Origin: Pseudomonas triclosanedens
GTDB lineage: Bacteria > Pseudomonadota > Gammaproteobacteria > Pseudomonadales > Pseudomonadaceae
Assembly (NCBI RefSeq): GCF_026686735.1
Contig: NZ_CP113432.1
Location: 2,345,001 to 2,409,000, forward strand
DNA length: 64,000 nucleotides
Reading direction: 5' to 3'
Made by a program: the position numbers and the translations under genes. Under the pieces are notes generated by a model, which was not told the DNA's origin, did no database searches, and was given only the letters and a program-made list of their open reading frames with translations. Of the stretch, positions 19,348-28,305 are shown one piece after another (positions within the stretch are counted from its first letter, which is position 1; each line of letters begins with the position of its first letter).

Positions 19348-20166
19348 ATGCCAAGGCTCCTTCACTCCCTGCTGCTCGCCGGACTGCTGTCCGCCAGCGC
19401 CGGCAGTTTCGCCGCCGACCTGGCCGACAGTCACGACCTGGACATCTTGCCGCGCTTCCCGCGCTCGGAAATCGTCGATTTCAACCAGGCGGCGAACCAG
19501 GAGCGGATCTACCCGCAAGGCTCGATCAGCCGCATCAGCGGGCGCCTGCGCATGGAAGGGGAGGTGCGCGCCATCGGCGACCTCACCGCCGTCACCTACC
19601 GCCTGCCTGACGAAGACTCCAGCCAGAGCGCCTTTGCCGCCGCGCGCAAGGACCTGCTTCAGGCCGAGGCGACCCCGCTGTTCTGGTGCGAAAGCCGGGA
19701 CTGCGGCTCCAGCAGCCTGCTGGCCAATGCAGTGTTCGGCAACTCCAAGCTCTACGGTCCGGACGACCGGCAGGCGTATCTGCTGGTGCGCCTGGCGGCG
19801 CCCCGCGAAAACAGCTTGCTGGCGGTCTACACCATCACCCGCGGCAACCGCCGTGCCTACCTGCACGCCGAGCAGCTCGACGCCGGCGCGCCCCTGGGCG
19901 AGCTACTGCCCAGCCCGGCAACCCTGATGCGCCTGCTCAAGGCCAATGGCGAGCTGACCCTGAGCCACGTGCCCGAGCAACCCGGCGGAGCCTGGCTTGA
20001 CCTGCTGGTACGCACCCTGCGCCTGGATACCGGCGTGCGCGTCGAACTGGCCGGCAAGCACGCTGGCGACTGGCGCTCCGCGCTGACTGCCCAGGGCGTG
20101 CGCGACGCGCGGCTGGAGCAGGGCAAGGACAGCAGCGACGGTTTGCATCTCACCTGGCTGCGCTGA
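19348..20166 (+). CDS. DUF4892-like exported protein
   Basis: A protein of about 272 residues with a signal peptide (MPRLLHSLLLAGLLSASAGS followed by FAAD). The mature part begins with HDLDILPRFPRSEIVDF, and has a C-terminal domain with alternating strand/helix character (LRLDTGVRVELAGKHAG). It resembles DUF4892 proteins of pseudomonads; their function is unknown and they are predicted to be periplasmic or envelope proteins. Two Cys (FWCESRDCGS) could form a disulfide. ATG 19348 gives the clean signal peptide with AGAGG 6 nt upstream; ATG 19276 also has GGGAG upstream and would add 24 residues. Confidence 0.75.
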   Translation: MPRLLHSLLLAGLLSASAGSFAADLADSHDLDILPRFPRSEIVDFNQAANQERIYPQGSISRISGRLRMEGEVRAIGDLTAVTYRLPDEDSSQSAFAAARKDLLQAEATPLFWCESRDCGSSSLLANAVFGNSKLYGPDDRQAYLLVRLAAPRENSLLAVYTITRGNRRAYLHAEQLDAGAPLGELLPSPATLMRLLKANGELTLSHVPEQPGGAWLDLLVRTLRLDTGVRVELAGKHAGDWRSALTAQGVRDARLEQGKDSSDGLHLTWLR

Positions 20167-20229
20167 TTCGCCTACTCTGAAGGTCGAAGCGCTCTACACT
20201 GGGCGCTTTCCAGCCAACCGGGAGTTTCG

Positions 20230-21288
20230 ATGTTCGACAATGATCGCCTGTTGTTGCGCCTGCTGCTGCTTGGCCTGCTCGCGGCCAGCATCTGGGTGCT
20301 GCTCCCATTCTGGTCAGCACTGGTCTGGGCTGCCGTGCTGGCTTTCGCCAGTTGGCCGCTGATGCGCCTGCTCTCGCAGTTGCTCGGAGGCAGGGAGTCG
20401 GCCGCGGCCGGCCTGCTCACGGCCTGCTGGATCATCCTGGTGGCGTTACCGCTGGTGTGGCTGGGCTTCGGCCTGGTGGACCGGGTGCGCGAGGGTGTCG
20501 AACTGGTGAAGAATCTGCAGATGTCCGGCCTGCCGCCGCCGCCGGAGTGGATGGCGCGCGTGCCGCTGATCGGCGATCGCCTGGTCGGCTGGTGGTACCA
20601 GGCCGACCAGCAGGGCATGGCGATGTTCTCCGCACTCAAGCCATACATGGGTGAGGTCGGCAACTGGATACTGGCGCGTAGCGCCAAGCTTGGCACCGGC
20701 ATCTTCGAACTGGTGTTGAGCCTGGTGCTGATCTTCTTCTTCTACCGCGATGGCCTGCGCCTGCAGGCCTTTGCCCACGGCATGCTCGAACGCCTGATCG
20801 GCGACGCCGCGCAGCAGTACATGGACATCATCGCCGGCACCGTGCAGCGGGTGGTCAACGGTGTGATCGGCACCGCCGCCGCCCAGGGCGCGCTGGCGAC
20901 CATCGGCTTCCTCATCGCCGGTGTGCCGGGGCCGCTGGTGCTGGGGCTCCTGACTTTCGTTTGCAGCCTGCTGATGGTGCCGCCATTGATCTGGGGGCCG
21001 GCCACGGTCTGGCTGTTCTACCAGGAGAGCTACGGCTACGGCGCGTTCATGGCGATCTGGGGCTTCTTCGTGATCAGCGGCGTGGACAACATCCTCAAGC
21101 CTTACCTGATCAGCCGCGGCGGCAACCTGCCGCTGGTGGTTGTGCTGCTCGGCGTGCTTGGCGGGCTGCTCAGCTTCGGTTTCATCGGCCTGTTCCTGGG
21201 GCCGGTGCTGCTGGCGGTGGTCTACAACCTGATCAGCGCCTGGGTCGACAGCTCGCGCCGGCCACCGCCGCCACCTCCGGCGGCGTGA
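20230..21288 (+). CDS. AI-2E-family permease (PF01594)
   Basis: A 352-residue inner-membrane protein of the AI-2E transporter family: two N-terminal TM helices (about 8-45), another near 62-82, a helical middle part, then a C-terminal membrane cluster (about 155-172, 205-260, 268-335) with GFFVISGVDNILKPYLISRG, the family's best-conserved motif. Proteins of this family include TqsA/YdiK and Na+/H+ antiporters, so the substrate is open. The tail ends in a six-proline run. GGGAG precedes the ATG. Confidence 0.88.
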   Translation: MFDNDRLLLRLLLLGLLAASIWVLLPFWSALVWAAVLAFASWPLMRLLSQLLGGRESAAAGLLTACWIILVALPLVWLGFGLVDRVREGVELVKNLQMSGLPPPPEWMARVPLIGDRLVGWWYQADQQGMAMFSALKPYMGEVGNWILARSAKLGTGIFELVLSLVLIFFFYRDGLRLQAFAHGMLERLIGDAAQQYMDIIAGTVQRVVNGVIGTAAAQGALATIGFLIAGVPGPLVLGLLTFVCSLLMVPPLIWGPATVWLFYQESYGYGAFMAIWGFFVISGVDNILKPYLISRGGNLPLVVVLLGVLGGLLSFGFIGLFLGPVLLAVVYNLISAWVDSSRRPPPPPPAA

Positions 21289-21341
21289 GGCGCTTCCGCG
21301 CCCGGCCCGGCGAGGGCAGGGCGCGCCTTGGCGAGAGGTCC

Positions 21342-22631
21342 TCAGACGTGCTCGCTCTTCACCTGCACCAGCTTGTCCCGTCCGGCGCCCAGGCCGAAGG
21401 CGATGGCGCCGACCGTCACCGCCACGAAGATCACCCCGGTTGCCGCCCAGCCGCCGGTGACGTCGTGTACCACGCCGACCAGAAACGGCCCGCAGGCCGC
21501 CAGGGTATAGCCCACGCCCTGGGCCATGCCGGAAAGGTTGGAGGCCACGTGGGCATCCGGTGAGCGCAGTACGATCAGCGCCAGCGCGATGCTGAAGGTG
21601 CCGCCCTGGCCGAGGCCGAGCACCACCGCCCAGCCCCAGATGCCCGACAGAGGCGCGTAGAGCAGCCCGAGCAGCCCGGCCAGGGTCAGCCCCATGACGA
21701 TCACCACCGCCACGCGCTGGTCCTTGCCACGGGTGGCCAGCCACGGTGCGGCCAGCGCGCTGAACAGTTGCACCATCACCGAGCCGGATAGCACCAGGCC
21801 CGCTTCCACGGCGCTCAGGCCGCGGTCGATGAGGATCGACGGCACCCAGCCGAAGACGATGTATGCCAGCGACGATTGCAGGCCCATGTACAGTGTGACC
21901 TGCCACGCCAGTGGGTCGCGCCACAGCCCCTTGACCTTGTACACCGCGCGGTGGGCGTGATGGTTCTGCCGCGTCTGCGGTAGCCAGATCACAGCGGCGA
22001 TGATCGCCGGGATGGCCCAGAAGGCCAGTGCCGGTTGCCAACTGTCATCCATCAACCCGGCCAGCGGCACGGTGGAACCTGCGGCAGTGGCGGCGCCCAG
22101 GCACAACGCCATCGTGTAGACGCCGGTCATGGTCCCGGCGATGCGCGGAAAGTCGCGCTTGACGATGCCCGGCAGCAGCACACCGATGATGCCGATGCTG
22201 GCGCCGGCCACCAGGCTGCCGAGGAACAGCCCCGTCACCGGGAACAGGCTGCGCAGTACGATGCCGGCGGCCAGGGTCAGCAGGATCAGCAGGACCGTAC
22301 GTTCCGCGCCGAGGCGGCGGGCGAGCATGGGGGCCAGCGGGGCGAACAGGCCCAGGCAGAGTACCGGAAGAGTGGTCAGCAGGCCGGCCGCCGCCGCCGA
22401 CAGCCCGGTGCCGTCGCGCACCGTGTTGAGCAGCGGCGCGAGGCTGGACAATGCCGGGCGCAGGTTCAGCGCCACCAGCACCAGGCCCAGGAGCAGCAGC
22501 CAGGTGCGCTGCGGGCGGGCCGGCGGCGTCGGCGCATCGTTGGCCTCGGCGTCGACCAGCAGTTCTTCCGGAGGGCAGGACACCTTGTGTTCGGCGTCGT
22601 GGGGAGAGTCGGGCAGGGACATGGTGGGCAT
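21342..22631 (-). CDS. MFS transporter, CynX/NimT (cyanate-permease-like) family
   Basis: A protein of about 429 residues with a polar N-terminal tail (to about 40) and twelve predicted membrane segments from LLLLGLVLVALNLRPALSSL onward; the NLRPAL motif is typical of CynX/NimT permeases. Other marks are TMTGVYTMALCLGAA and LGLGQGGTFSIALAL. Cyanate, nitroimidazole or other small anions are possible substrates; none can be assigned. ATG 22631 is chosen; ATG 22622 is nearly as good. The GntR gene ends 25 bp upstream on the same strand, so the two form an operon. Confidence 0.88.
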   Translation of the reverse strand: MPTMSLPDSPHDAEHKVSCPPEELLVDAEANDAPTPPARPQRTWLLLLGLVLVALNLRPALSSLAPLLNTVRDGTGLSAAAAGLLTTLPVLCLGLFAPLAPMLARRLGAERTVLLILLTLAAGIVLRSLFPVTGLFLGSLVAGASIGIIGVLLPGIVKRDFPRIAGTMTGVYTMALCLGAATAAGSTVPLAGLMDDSWQPALAFWAIPAIIAAVIWLPQTRQNHHAHRAVYKVKGLWRDPLAWQVTLYMGLQSSLAYIVFGWVPSILIDRGLSAVEAGLVLSGSVMVQLFSALAAPWLATRGKDQRVAVVIVMGLTLAGLLGLLYAPLSGIWGWAVVLGLGQGGTFSIALALIVLRSPDAHVASNLSGMAQGVGYTLAACGPFLVGVVHDVTGGWAATGVIFVAVTVGAIAFGLGAGRDKLVQVKSEHV

Positions 22632-22656
22632 TCCAGCAGGCAAGGCGAAAGGGTGG

Positions 22657-23304
22657 TCAGATCAGCAGCGCTCGGTTGGCGCTGGCGGCGGCATCGGCAT
22701 CGCCGCGCTCGATGGCGTCGAGCAGCTCGCGGTGCAGCTCGAAGCTCGGCTGCGGCCGGCCCGGATCGCCGATGGTGCGTTCCAGGCCCGCACGGATGAC
22801 CTGGGAAAAGTAGCGGTACAGCTCGCTGAGCACCGGGTTGTGGGCGCTGTCGACCACCCGCTGGTGGAAGATCAGGTCATGTTCGATGTAGTCGTCCAGC
22901 GCGCCGCCGTGGCGCACCGCCGAGGCTTCCAGCGCCGCGCGCAGGGCCAGGATATCGGCCTCGCTGCGGCGCTGTGCGGCCAGCCGGCTGGCTTCCACCT
23001 CGATGATGCCGCGCGCTTCCAGCGCCTGTTCCACCGAGCTGCGCGCCAGCACCAGCATGGTGTCCAGCGGGTTGGCGCAGGCGCGCACGTAAGTGCCGTC
23101 GCCCTGGCGTACTTCCAGCACGCCGGAGAAGGTCAGGACGCGCACCGCTTCGCGCACGGTGTTGCGGCTCATGCCAAGGGTTTCGGCGAGTTCCGGCTCG
23201 GGCGGCAGGCGCTTGCCCAGCGGCCAGGTGCCTTCGTCGATGCGGATGCGGATCTGCTCAAGGGCGATATCCACCAGTGAGCGCTTCTGAATGGGGCTGG
23301 GCAT
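22657..23304 (-). CDS. GntR/FadR-family transcriptional regulator
   Basis: A 215-residue regulator with an N-terminal winged helix (LPPEPELAETLGMSRNTVREAVRVL, about residues 33-58) and a C-terminal FCD-type helical effector domain (HDLIFHQRVVDSAHNPVL, with the metal-site His pattern). It precedes the CynX-like transporter gene by 25 bp on the same strand and probably controls it. A short inverted repeat just before its ATG may be an autoregulatory operator. ATG 23304 is chosen over an upstream TTG. Confidence 0.9.
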   Translation of the reverse strand: MPSPIQKRSLVDIALEQIRIRIDEGTWPLGKRLPPEPELAETLGMSRNTVREAVRVLTFSGVLEVRQGDGTYVRACANPLDTMLVLARSSVEQALEARGIIEVEASRLAAQRRSEADILALRAALEASAVRHGGALDDYIEHDLIFHQRVVDSAHNPVLSELYRYFSQVIRAGLERTIGDPGRPQPSFELHRELLDAIERGDADAAASANRALLI

Positions 23305-23308
23305 GGAA

Positions 23309-23325
23309 ACATCCAATCATCGGAT
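23309..23325. promoter_or_regulatory. Candidate GntR operator
   Basis: CATCCAATCATCGGATG has 5-bp inverted arms CATCC/GGATG with a 7-bp centre, 4 bp upstream of the GntR ATG. Position and symmetry suit an autoregulatory FadR-type site. Confidence 0.45.
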
Positions 23326-23418
23326 GAATTTCGGGAGCGCCAGCCTAGTGCAAAGGCGAGGAGGGATGCAATGCGGGAAGCCGCCGGAACGGAGGTGTTC
23401 CGGCGGCCAGCCTGGAGG

Positions 23419-24144
23419 TCAGGCGGCGATGTCGAGCAGGCTGCCGCTGGTGGCCTGGGCTACCGTGGCGTCGTTGCTCTGGTACTGCTTGAGCAGGTTG
23501 GCCACCAGTTTCTGGTAGGCCTCGCCGGTGTTGCTGTCGCCCGCGGGCTGGCTGCCCGACGGCGGCGGAGGCGGCGGACCGTCGCCACGGCCTTCGGCCT
23601 TGAAGGCGCTGGCCAGTTCGTCGCTGCTGATGCCGCCGCTGCCGTCGGCATCGAGCTTGCTGAACAGCTCGCTGAGCTTGTCGCTGTCGTCGCTGGAGCT
23701 CGCGGCGGCCAGCTCATCGGCGCTGATCACACCGTCGCCGTTGGTATCCAGCGAACTGAGCAGGTCCTCGCTGGAGCCGCCGGCGCCTCCGGGGCCACCC
23801 ATTCCGCCCGGCGGCGGTGGCGGTGGCATGGCCGCCGACAGCTCGCTCTGCGAGATGCCGCCGCTGCCGTCGCTGTCCAGTTGGCTGAGCAGGTCGTCGA
23901 TATCGATGCTGCTGTCGCCGCCGTCGTCGGTGGACGACAGCGCGCTGGTCAGCTCGTCCTTGCTGATGTTGCCGTCGCCATCGCTGTCGATGGACTTGAA
24001 CAGGTCTTCCTGGAACTTCGCCGCGCCCGTCGTGCCGCCGCAGTTGCCGGTCTGGTGCCCGGTCGTGCTGCTGGCGGCGGTCTGGGGCCTGGCGAGCGTC
24101 GAGCCTGTGTAGTAGCTCGAATAGCTGCTGACGCCGCTGATCAT
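23419..24144 (-). CDS. Four-EF-hand, proline-rich calcium-binding protein
   Basis: A 241-residue acidic protein with four canonical EF-hand loops: residues 53-64 (DSDGDGNISKDE), 90-101 (DSDGSGGISQSE), 133-144 (DTNGDGVISADE) and 165-176 (DADGSGGISSDE). Each pair is followed by a six-proline run (107-112, 190-195), so the protein looks like a duplicated two-EF-hand module. There is no Sec signal peptide. The N-terminus (MISGVSSYSSYYTGS) is Ser/Tyr-rich, so export by another route is possible. GGAG lies 8 nt before the ATG. It lies downstream of, and in the same direction as, a two-component system. A role as calcium sensor or buffer is inferred. Confidence 0.9.
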   Translation of the reverse strand: MISGVSSYSSYYTGSTLARPQTAASSTTGHQTGNCGGTTGAAKFQEDLFKSIDSDGDGNISKDELTSALSSTDDGGDSSIDIDDLLSQLDSDGSGGISQSELSAAMPPPPPPGGMGGPGGAGGSSEDLLSSLDTNGDGVISADELAAASSSDDSDKLSELFSKLDADGSGGISSDELASAFKAEGRGDGPPPPPPSGSQPAGDSNTGEAYQKLVANLLKQYQSNDATVAQATSGSLLDIAA

Positions 24145-24369
24145 GGGAATTTCTCCGTGGTTGCCCGGAGGGATCTCCGGTTTTCGCAGCCTCGGTGGCG
24201 TCTGTGTCGCAGGTATGTGCGCTTTGTATGCGGCTTTCTACAGAACCTGCCTGCGAACCGCTGCGCGTCGGTGGCAGGTCGTTGCTGATCGGCCTCAGAT
24301 GTTCATCTACCGATCCCAAACTCCGCTCGCTCTGCGCCTAAGCCAGCTCGCGATGGCGCAGGCAGGCTT

Positions 24370-25425
24370 TCAACTGCGCGGCAGGCGCAGTACGGCGGTA
24401 GCGCCGCCGCCGTGAGTTTCTTCGAAGAACAGTTCGCCACCCTGGCGCCGGGCGGCGTCGCGGGCGATGGCAAGGCCGAGGCCGACTCCGCCGGAGTTGC
24501 GGTTGCGCGAACCTTCCAGGCGGAAGAACGGCTCGAACACCTGCTCGCGCAGTTCGGCGGGAATGCCCGGGCCGTGGTCGCGTACGCGGATTTCCACCTG
24601 ACGGGCTCCGTCGCGCAGTTCGATAGTGACGTCGCCGGCATAGCGCAGGGCGTTATCCAGCAGGTTGTTCAGGCACGAGCGCAGCGCCATCGGCTGTACC
24701 TTCAACGGCGTGCAGTAGCCTTCCACGCCGACATCGGCGCCGCGTTCGCAGGCATCCTCGGCCAGGGAGTCGGCCAGTGCCTTGATGTCGAACCATTGCA
24801 GCGGCTCGCTGGCGCGCTCCTGCTGCAGGTAGTGCAGGGTGGAGTCGAGCATGCCGATCATTTCCGCCAGGTCCTGGCCGATGCGCGTGCGCAATTGCGG
24901 GTTGTCGATTTCCTCTACCCTGAGGCGCAGGCGCGACAGCGGAGTACGCAGGTCGTGGGATACCGCCACCAGCATACGGCTGCGTTGTTGTACCTGGTCG
25001 CGGATGCGCTCGCGCATGCGGTTGAAGGCACGCGCCGCCTGGCGCGCCTCGTGCGGGCCGGTTTCCGGCAGCGGCGGGCTGTCGAGGTCTTCGCTCAGGC
25101 GCAGCGCGGCATCGCCCATGCGCCTGACCGGGCGCGCCAGCAGGCGGGCGCCGATACCCGCGGCGGCCACCAGCGCGAGCAACTGGAAGAGGAACGGCGC
25201 GCTCCAGAACGGCGGATGGCGCGGCGGTGGCGGGCCGGGCGGCGGCTCCTGCTCGAAGGCCGTTTCCGGTGGGGGAGGCGGTGGCGGCTGGTGTGGGCCG
25301 TAGTGGGAGAACCAGGCGAACGCCAGCAGATGAGCCAGCACGATGGCCAGCAGGAAGACCCCGAACAGCCGCGCGAACAGGCTGTCGGCGCGTTCGAGCG
25401 GGCGTTTCTTCGTTTCGTCGTGCAT
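24370..25425 (-). CDS. EnvZ-type sensor histidine kinase with proline-rich periplasmic loop
   Basis: About 351 residues: TM1 at about 20-40, a short periplasmic segment extremely rich in Pro (two runs of six or more prolines), TM2 near 75-95, HAMP to about 145, HisKA with His in VAVSHDLRTPLSRL, and HATPase_c with NNLLDNALRYA, DHGPGIP and GGVGLGLAIARD. The loop is too short for a folded cache domain. ATG 25425 starts 4 bp after the response-regulator stop; ATG 25449 would overlap that gene. It pairs with the OmpR-type regulator upstream. Confidence 0.9.
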   Translation of the reverse strand: MHDETKKRPLERADSLFARLFGVFLLAIVLAHLLAFAWFSHYGPHQPPPPPPPETAFEQEPPPGPPPPRHPPFWSAPFLFQLLALVAAAGIGARLLARPVRRMGDAALRLSEDLDSPPLPETGPHEARQAARAFNRMRERIRDQVQQRSRMLVAVSHDLRTPLSRLRLRVEEIDNPQLRTRIGQDLAEMIGMLDSTLHYLQQERASEPLQWFDIKALADSLAEDACERGADVGVEGYCTPLKVQPMALRSCLNNLLDNALRYAGDVTIELRDGARQVEIRVRDHGPGIPAELREQVFEPFFRLEGSRNRNSGGVGLGLAIARDAARRQGGELFFEETHGGGATAVLRLPRS

Positions 25426-25429
25426 GGGG

Positions 25430-26182
25430 TCAGGCGATGTCGCGGACATCGAACAGATAGCCTTCGCCGCGCACAGTCTTGATCAGCCTCGGCGAGCGCG
25501 GGTCGTCGCCGAGTTTCTGCCGCAGGCGCGAGACCAGCAGATCGATGCTGCGGTCGAAAGCTTCAATGGCGCGACCACGGGCGGCGTCCAGCAGCAGCTC
25601 GCGGTTGAGCACCCGGCGCGGGCGTTCGAGGAATACCCAGAGCAGGCGGAATTCGGCATTGGACAGCGGTACCACCAGCCCGTCCGGCGCGTGCAACTGG
25701 CGCAGTACGCTGTCGAGCCGCCACTGGTCGAAGCGCACCTGGGCGCGCGGCTCGCCACGGCTGCTGTCGTCGCCAGCCAGGTTGCCGCCGCGCACGCGAC
25801 GCAGGATGGTCTGGATGCGAGCCACCAGTTCGCGCGGCTCGAAGGGCTTGGCCATGTAGTCGTCGGCGCCAAGCTCCAGGCCGATGATGCGGTCGGCCGG
25901 TTCGCAGCGGGCGGTGAGCATCAGGATCGGGATGTCCGACTCGGCGCGCAGGTGGCGGCACAGCGACAAGCCGTCCTCGCCGGGCAGCATGAGGTCGAGC
26001 ACGACCACATCGAAGCTGTCGCTTTCCAGGGCGCGGCGCATGGCTACGCCATCGGCTACGCCGTGGGCCTCGATGTTGAAGCGTGCGAGATAGCCGCAGA
26101 GCAGCTCGCGGATCGGCTCGTCGTCGTCCACCAGCAGGGCGCGGGTGGTCCAGCGGCGCGTGTCGTCGGAAGTGGTGTGCAT
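25430..26182 (-). CDS. OmpR-family response regulator
   Basis: A 250-residue regulator: receiver domain (about 14-130) with acidic pocket LLVDDDEP, phospho-acceptor Asp in VVVLDLMLPGEDG (about residue 63), Thr in MLTARC and Lys in MAKPFEP; then a winged-helix Trans_reg_C domain (about 150-247) ending RLIKTVRGEGYLF. It is the first gene of a regulator-kinase operon and is transcribed divergently from kdpFABC across 318 bp. Its targets may include the EF-hand gene downstream, which is inference from position. Confidence 0.92.
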   Translation of the reverse strand: MHTTSDDTRRWTTRALLVDDDEPIRELLCGYLARFNIEAHGVADGVAMRRALESDSFDVVVLDLMLPGEDGLSLCRHLRAESDIPILMLTARCEPADRIIGLELGADDYMAKPFEPRELVARIQTILRRVRGGNLAGDDSSRGEPRAQVRFDQWRLDSVLRQLHAPDGLVVPLSNAEFRLLWVFLERPRRVLNRELLLDAARGRAIEAFDRSIDLLVSRLRQKLGDDPRSPRLIKTVRGEGYLFDVRDIA

Positions 26183-26323
26183 GTGGGGGCCTGTCGCAGG
26201 AAACGGGGGCAGGGCGGGCCGGCAAGCCGCGGGTAGGCGACGGTGCGCATGCTAACCCGGCGCCGTGGGCGGGGCCACGCTCAGCGAGGCTGGGGCAGGC
26301 GGGTGTCGGCAGCATGTCGGTAC

Positions 26324-26341
26324 TGTATCGATGTCGATACA
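26324..26341. promoter_or_regulatory. Perfect palindrome TGTATCGATGTCGATACA
   Basis: Two perfect 8-bp arms, TGTATCGA and TCGATACA, around TG. It lies in the divergent region 142 bp from the response-regulator start and 160 bp from kdpF. This is a dimer-type operator form, not the direct repeat expected for OmpR or KdpE, so another regulator is implied. Confidence 0.55.
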
Positions 26342-26369
26342 AATGGCTGCCAGCACCGTCGCAGAGCGG

Positions 26370-26388
26370 TTTTTTACGCTTTCTTTAT
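26370..26388 (+). promoter_or_regulatory. Candidate KdpE box upstream of kdpFABC
   Basis: TTTTTTACGCTTTCTTTATG closely resembles the T-rich E. coli KdpE site that I recall as TTTATACTTTTTTTACA. It is about 112 bp upstream of kdpF. Phosphorylated KdpE would activate kdp here under K+ limitation. Confidence 0.6.
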
Positions 26389-26427
26389 GCCGCGCCACGG
26401 CCTGGGGAATCGCTCCTTTACGCATCC

Positions 26428-26449
26428 CTTGCGGAAAATTTCCGTCAAG
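26428..26449. promoter_or_regulatory. Imperfect palindrome near kdpF
   Basis: CGGAAA and TTTCCG face each other around one A at 26432-26444, flanked by CTTG and CAAG. It is 51 bp before the kdpF start, so it could be an operator near the promoter or a 5' leader hairpin. Confidence 0.35.
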
Positions 26450-26500
26450 CGGCAACGGCCGCCCAAGCGATGGAGTCGCCCGCGTGAGGAGAAAAGAATC

Positions 26501-26590
26501 ATGAGCGTGCTCGACGGTGTGTCCCTGGTCCTTGCCACGGGACTGTTCATTTACCTGCTGGTGGCGCTGCTGCGCGCCGACCGTTCCTAG
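26501..26590 (+). CDS. kdpF: KdpF, small subunit of the K+ ATPase
   Basis: A 29-residue single-helix membrane peptide, [20 protein letters not shown] followed by VALLRADRS, exactly at the KdpF position before kdpA. KdpF stabilises the KdpFABC complex. GAGGAG lies about 9 nt before the ATG. The stop is 8 bp before the kdpA ATG. Confidence 0.92.
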   Translation: MSVLDGVSLVLATGLFIYLLVALLRADRS

Positions 26591-26598
26591 AGGTGGCC

Positions 26599-28293
26599 AT
26601 GAACAGCCATGACGTATTGCTGATCGCTGCCTTCCTGGCGCTGGTGCTGGTGCCGGCGCCATTCCTCGGGCGTTTCTATTACAAGGTGATGGAAGGGCAG
26701 CGCACGTTCCTGAGCCCGATCTTCCAGCCGGTCGAGCGGCTGATCTACCGTGCCTGCGGCATCGACCCTGAGGTCCAGCAGGACTGGAAGGGTTATACCG
26801 TGGCGCTGCTGGCCTTTAACCTGGCCGGCCTGCTCCTGCTGTTTGCGATCCTGCTGCTGCAGGGCGCGCTGCCGCTCAACCCGCAACACCTGCCGGGGCT
26901 GGAGTGGACGCTGGCGTTCAACACCGCGGTGAGCTTCGTCACCAATACCAACTGGCAGGCGTACAGCGGCGAAGCCTCGCTCAGCTACCTGAGCCAGATG
27001 CTCGGCCTGACCGTGCAGAATTTCGTCAGTGCCGCCGTGGGCCTGGCCGTGCTGGTCGCGCTTGCCCGTGGCATCTCGCGCAAGTCCAGCAACAGCCTGG
27101 GCAACTTCTGGGTCGACCTGACCCGCGCCACGCTCTACGGCCTGCTCCCGCTGTGCCTGCTGCTGGCGCTGCTGCTGGTCTGGCAGGGCGTACCGCAGAC
27201 CTTCCTCGACTATGCCCACGCCCTGACCCTGCAGGGCACCGACCAGTCCATCCCGCTCGGCCCGGCCGCCAGCCAGATCGCCATCAAGCAACTGGGCACC
27301 AACGGCGGCGGCTTCTTCGGCGTGAACTCGGCGCACCCCTTCGAGAACCCGACCATCTGGAGCAACCTGTTCGAAGTGGCGTCGATCATCCTCATCCCGG
27401 CTGCGCTGGTGTTCACCTTCGGCCACTACGTCAAGGACCTGCGCCAGAGCCGCGCCATCCTCGGCTGCATGCTGGTGCTGTTCGCGCTTGGCCTGGGCAC
27501 TTCGCTGTGGGCCGAATACCAGCCGAACCCGGCGCTCAGCGCGCTGCCGGTGGAGCAGGGCGCGCCGATGGAGGGCAAGGAAAGCCGTTTCGGCACCACC
27601 GCCAGCGTGCTCTGGGCGGTGACCACCACCTCGGCCTCCAATGGTTCGGTGAATGCCATGCATGACAGTCTCAACCCGCTGTCGGGCATGGTGGCGATGA
27701 TCAACATGATGCTCGGCGAGGTGATCTTCGGCGGTGTCGGCGCAGGTCTCTACGGCATGCTGTTGTTCGTCCTGATCGCCGTGTTCCTGGCCGGGCTGAT
27801 GGTCGGGCGTACCCCGGAATACCTGGGCAAGAAGCTCGAAGCCCGCGAAGTCCGCCTGCTCGTGGCGACGCTGCTGGTGATGCCGGTGGGCGTCCTGGTG
27901 CTCGGTGCCATCGCCGCCAGCCTGCCTGGCCCGGCGTCGGCCGTGACCAATCCGGGGCCGCACGGTTTCAGCCAACTGCTCTATGCCTACACCTCGGGCA
28001 CCGCCAATAACGGCTCGGCGTTCGCCGGCTTCGGCGCCAACACCCCGTTCCACAACCTGATGATCGCCCTGGCCATGCTGATCGGCCGTTTCGGCTACAT
28101 CCTCCCGGTGCTGGCCATCGCCGGCAGCTTGGCGGCGAAGAAGGCCACACCGGTCGGGCCGAACAGCTTCCCCACCCACGGCCTGCTGTTTGTCAGCCTG
28201 CTGACCGCGACCATCCTGCTCGTGGGCGGCCTGAACTTCCTGCCGACGCTGGTGCTTGGCCCGGTGGCCGACCACCTGACGCTTGGCTTCTGA
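26599..28293 (+). CDS. kdpA: K+-transporting ATPase subunit A
   Basis: KdpA (564 residues, normal length) forms the K+ channel-like part of KdpFABC. Selectivity-filter-like segments are visible: [58 protein letters not shown] and [20 protein letters not shown]. About ten TM helices flank them. ATG 26599 is chosen over an in-frame GTG at 26593, with AGAGG upstream. It is the second gene of the operon. Confidence 0.98.
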   Translation: MNSHDVLLIAAFLALVLVPAPFLGRFYYKVMEGQRTFLSPIFQPVERLIYRACGIDPEVQQDWKGYTVALLAFNLAGLLLLFAILLLQGALPLNPQHLPGLEWTLAFNTAVSFVTNTNWQAYSGEASLSYLSQMLGLTVQNFVSAAVGLAVLVALARGISRKSSNSLGNFWVDLTRATLYGLLPLCLLLALLLVWQGVPQTFLDYAHALTLQGTDQSIPLGPAASQIAIKQLGTNGGGFFGVNSAHPFENPTIWSNLFEVASIILIPAALVFTFGHYVKDLRQSRAILGCMLVLFALGLGTSLWAEYQPNPALSALPVEQGAPMEGKESRFGTTASVLWAVTTTSASNGSVNAMHDSLNPLSGMVAMINMMLGEVIFGGVGAGLYGMLLFVLIAVFLAGLMVGRTPEYLGKKLEAREVRLLVATLLVMPVGVLVLGAIAASLPGPASAVTNPGPHGFSQLLYAYTSGTANNGSAFAGFGANTPFHNLMIALAMLIGRFGYILPVLAIAGSLAAKKATPVGPNSFPTHGLLFVSLLTATILLVGGLNFLPTLVLGPVADHLTLGF

Positions 28294-28305
28294 GGAGCTT
28301 TCGCA

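Larger units (their letters stand above)
26183..26500. other. Divergent control region between the two-component operon and kdpF
   Basis: A 318-bp stretch without a convincing gene. It holds a perfect palindrome (26324-26341), a T-rich KdpE-type box (26370-26388) and a second, imperfect palindrome (26428-26449), each listed separately. No clear -35/-10 pair was picked for either direction. The kdpF Shine-Dalgarno sequence GAGGAG is at its right edge. Confidence 0.7.
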
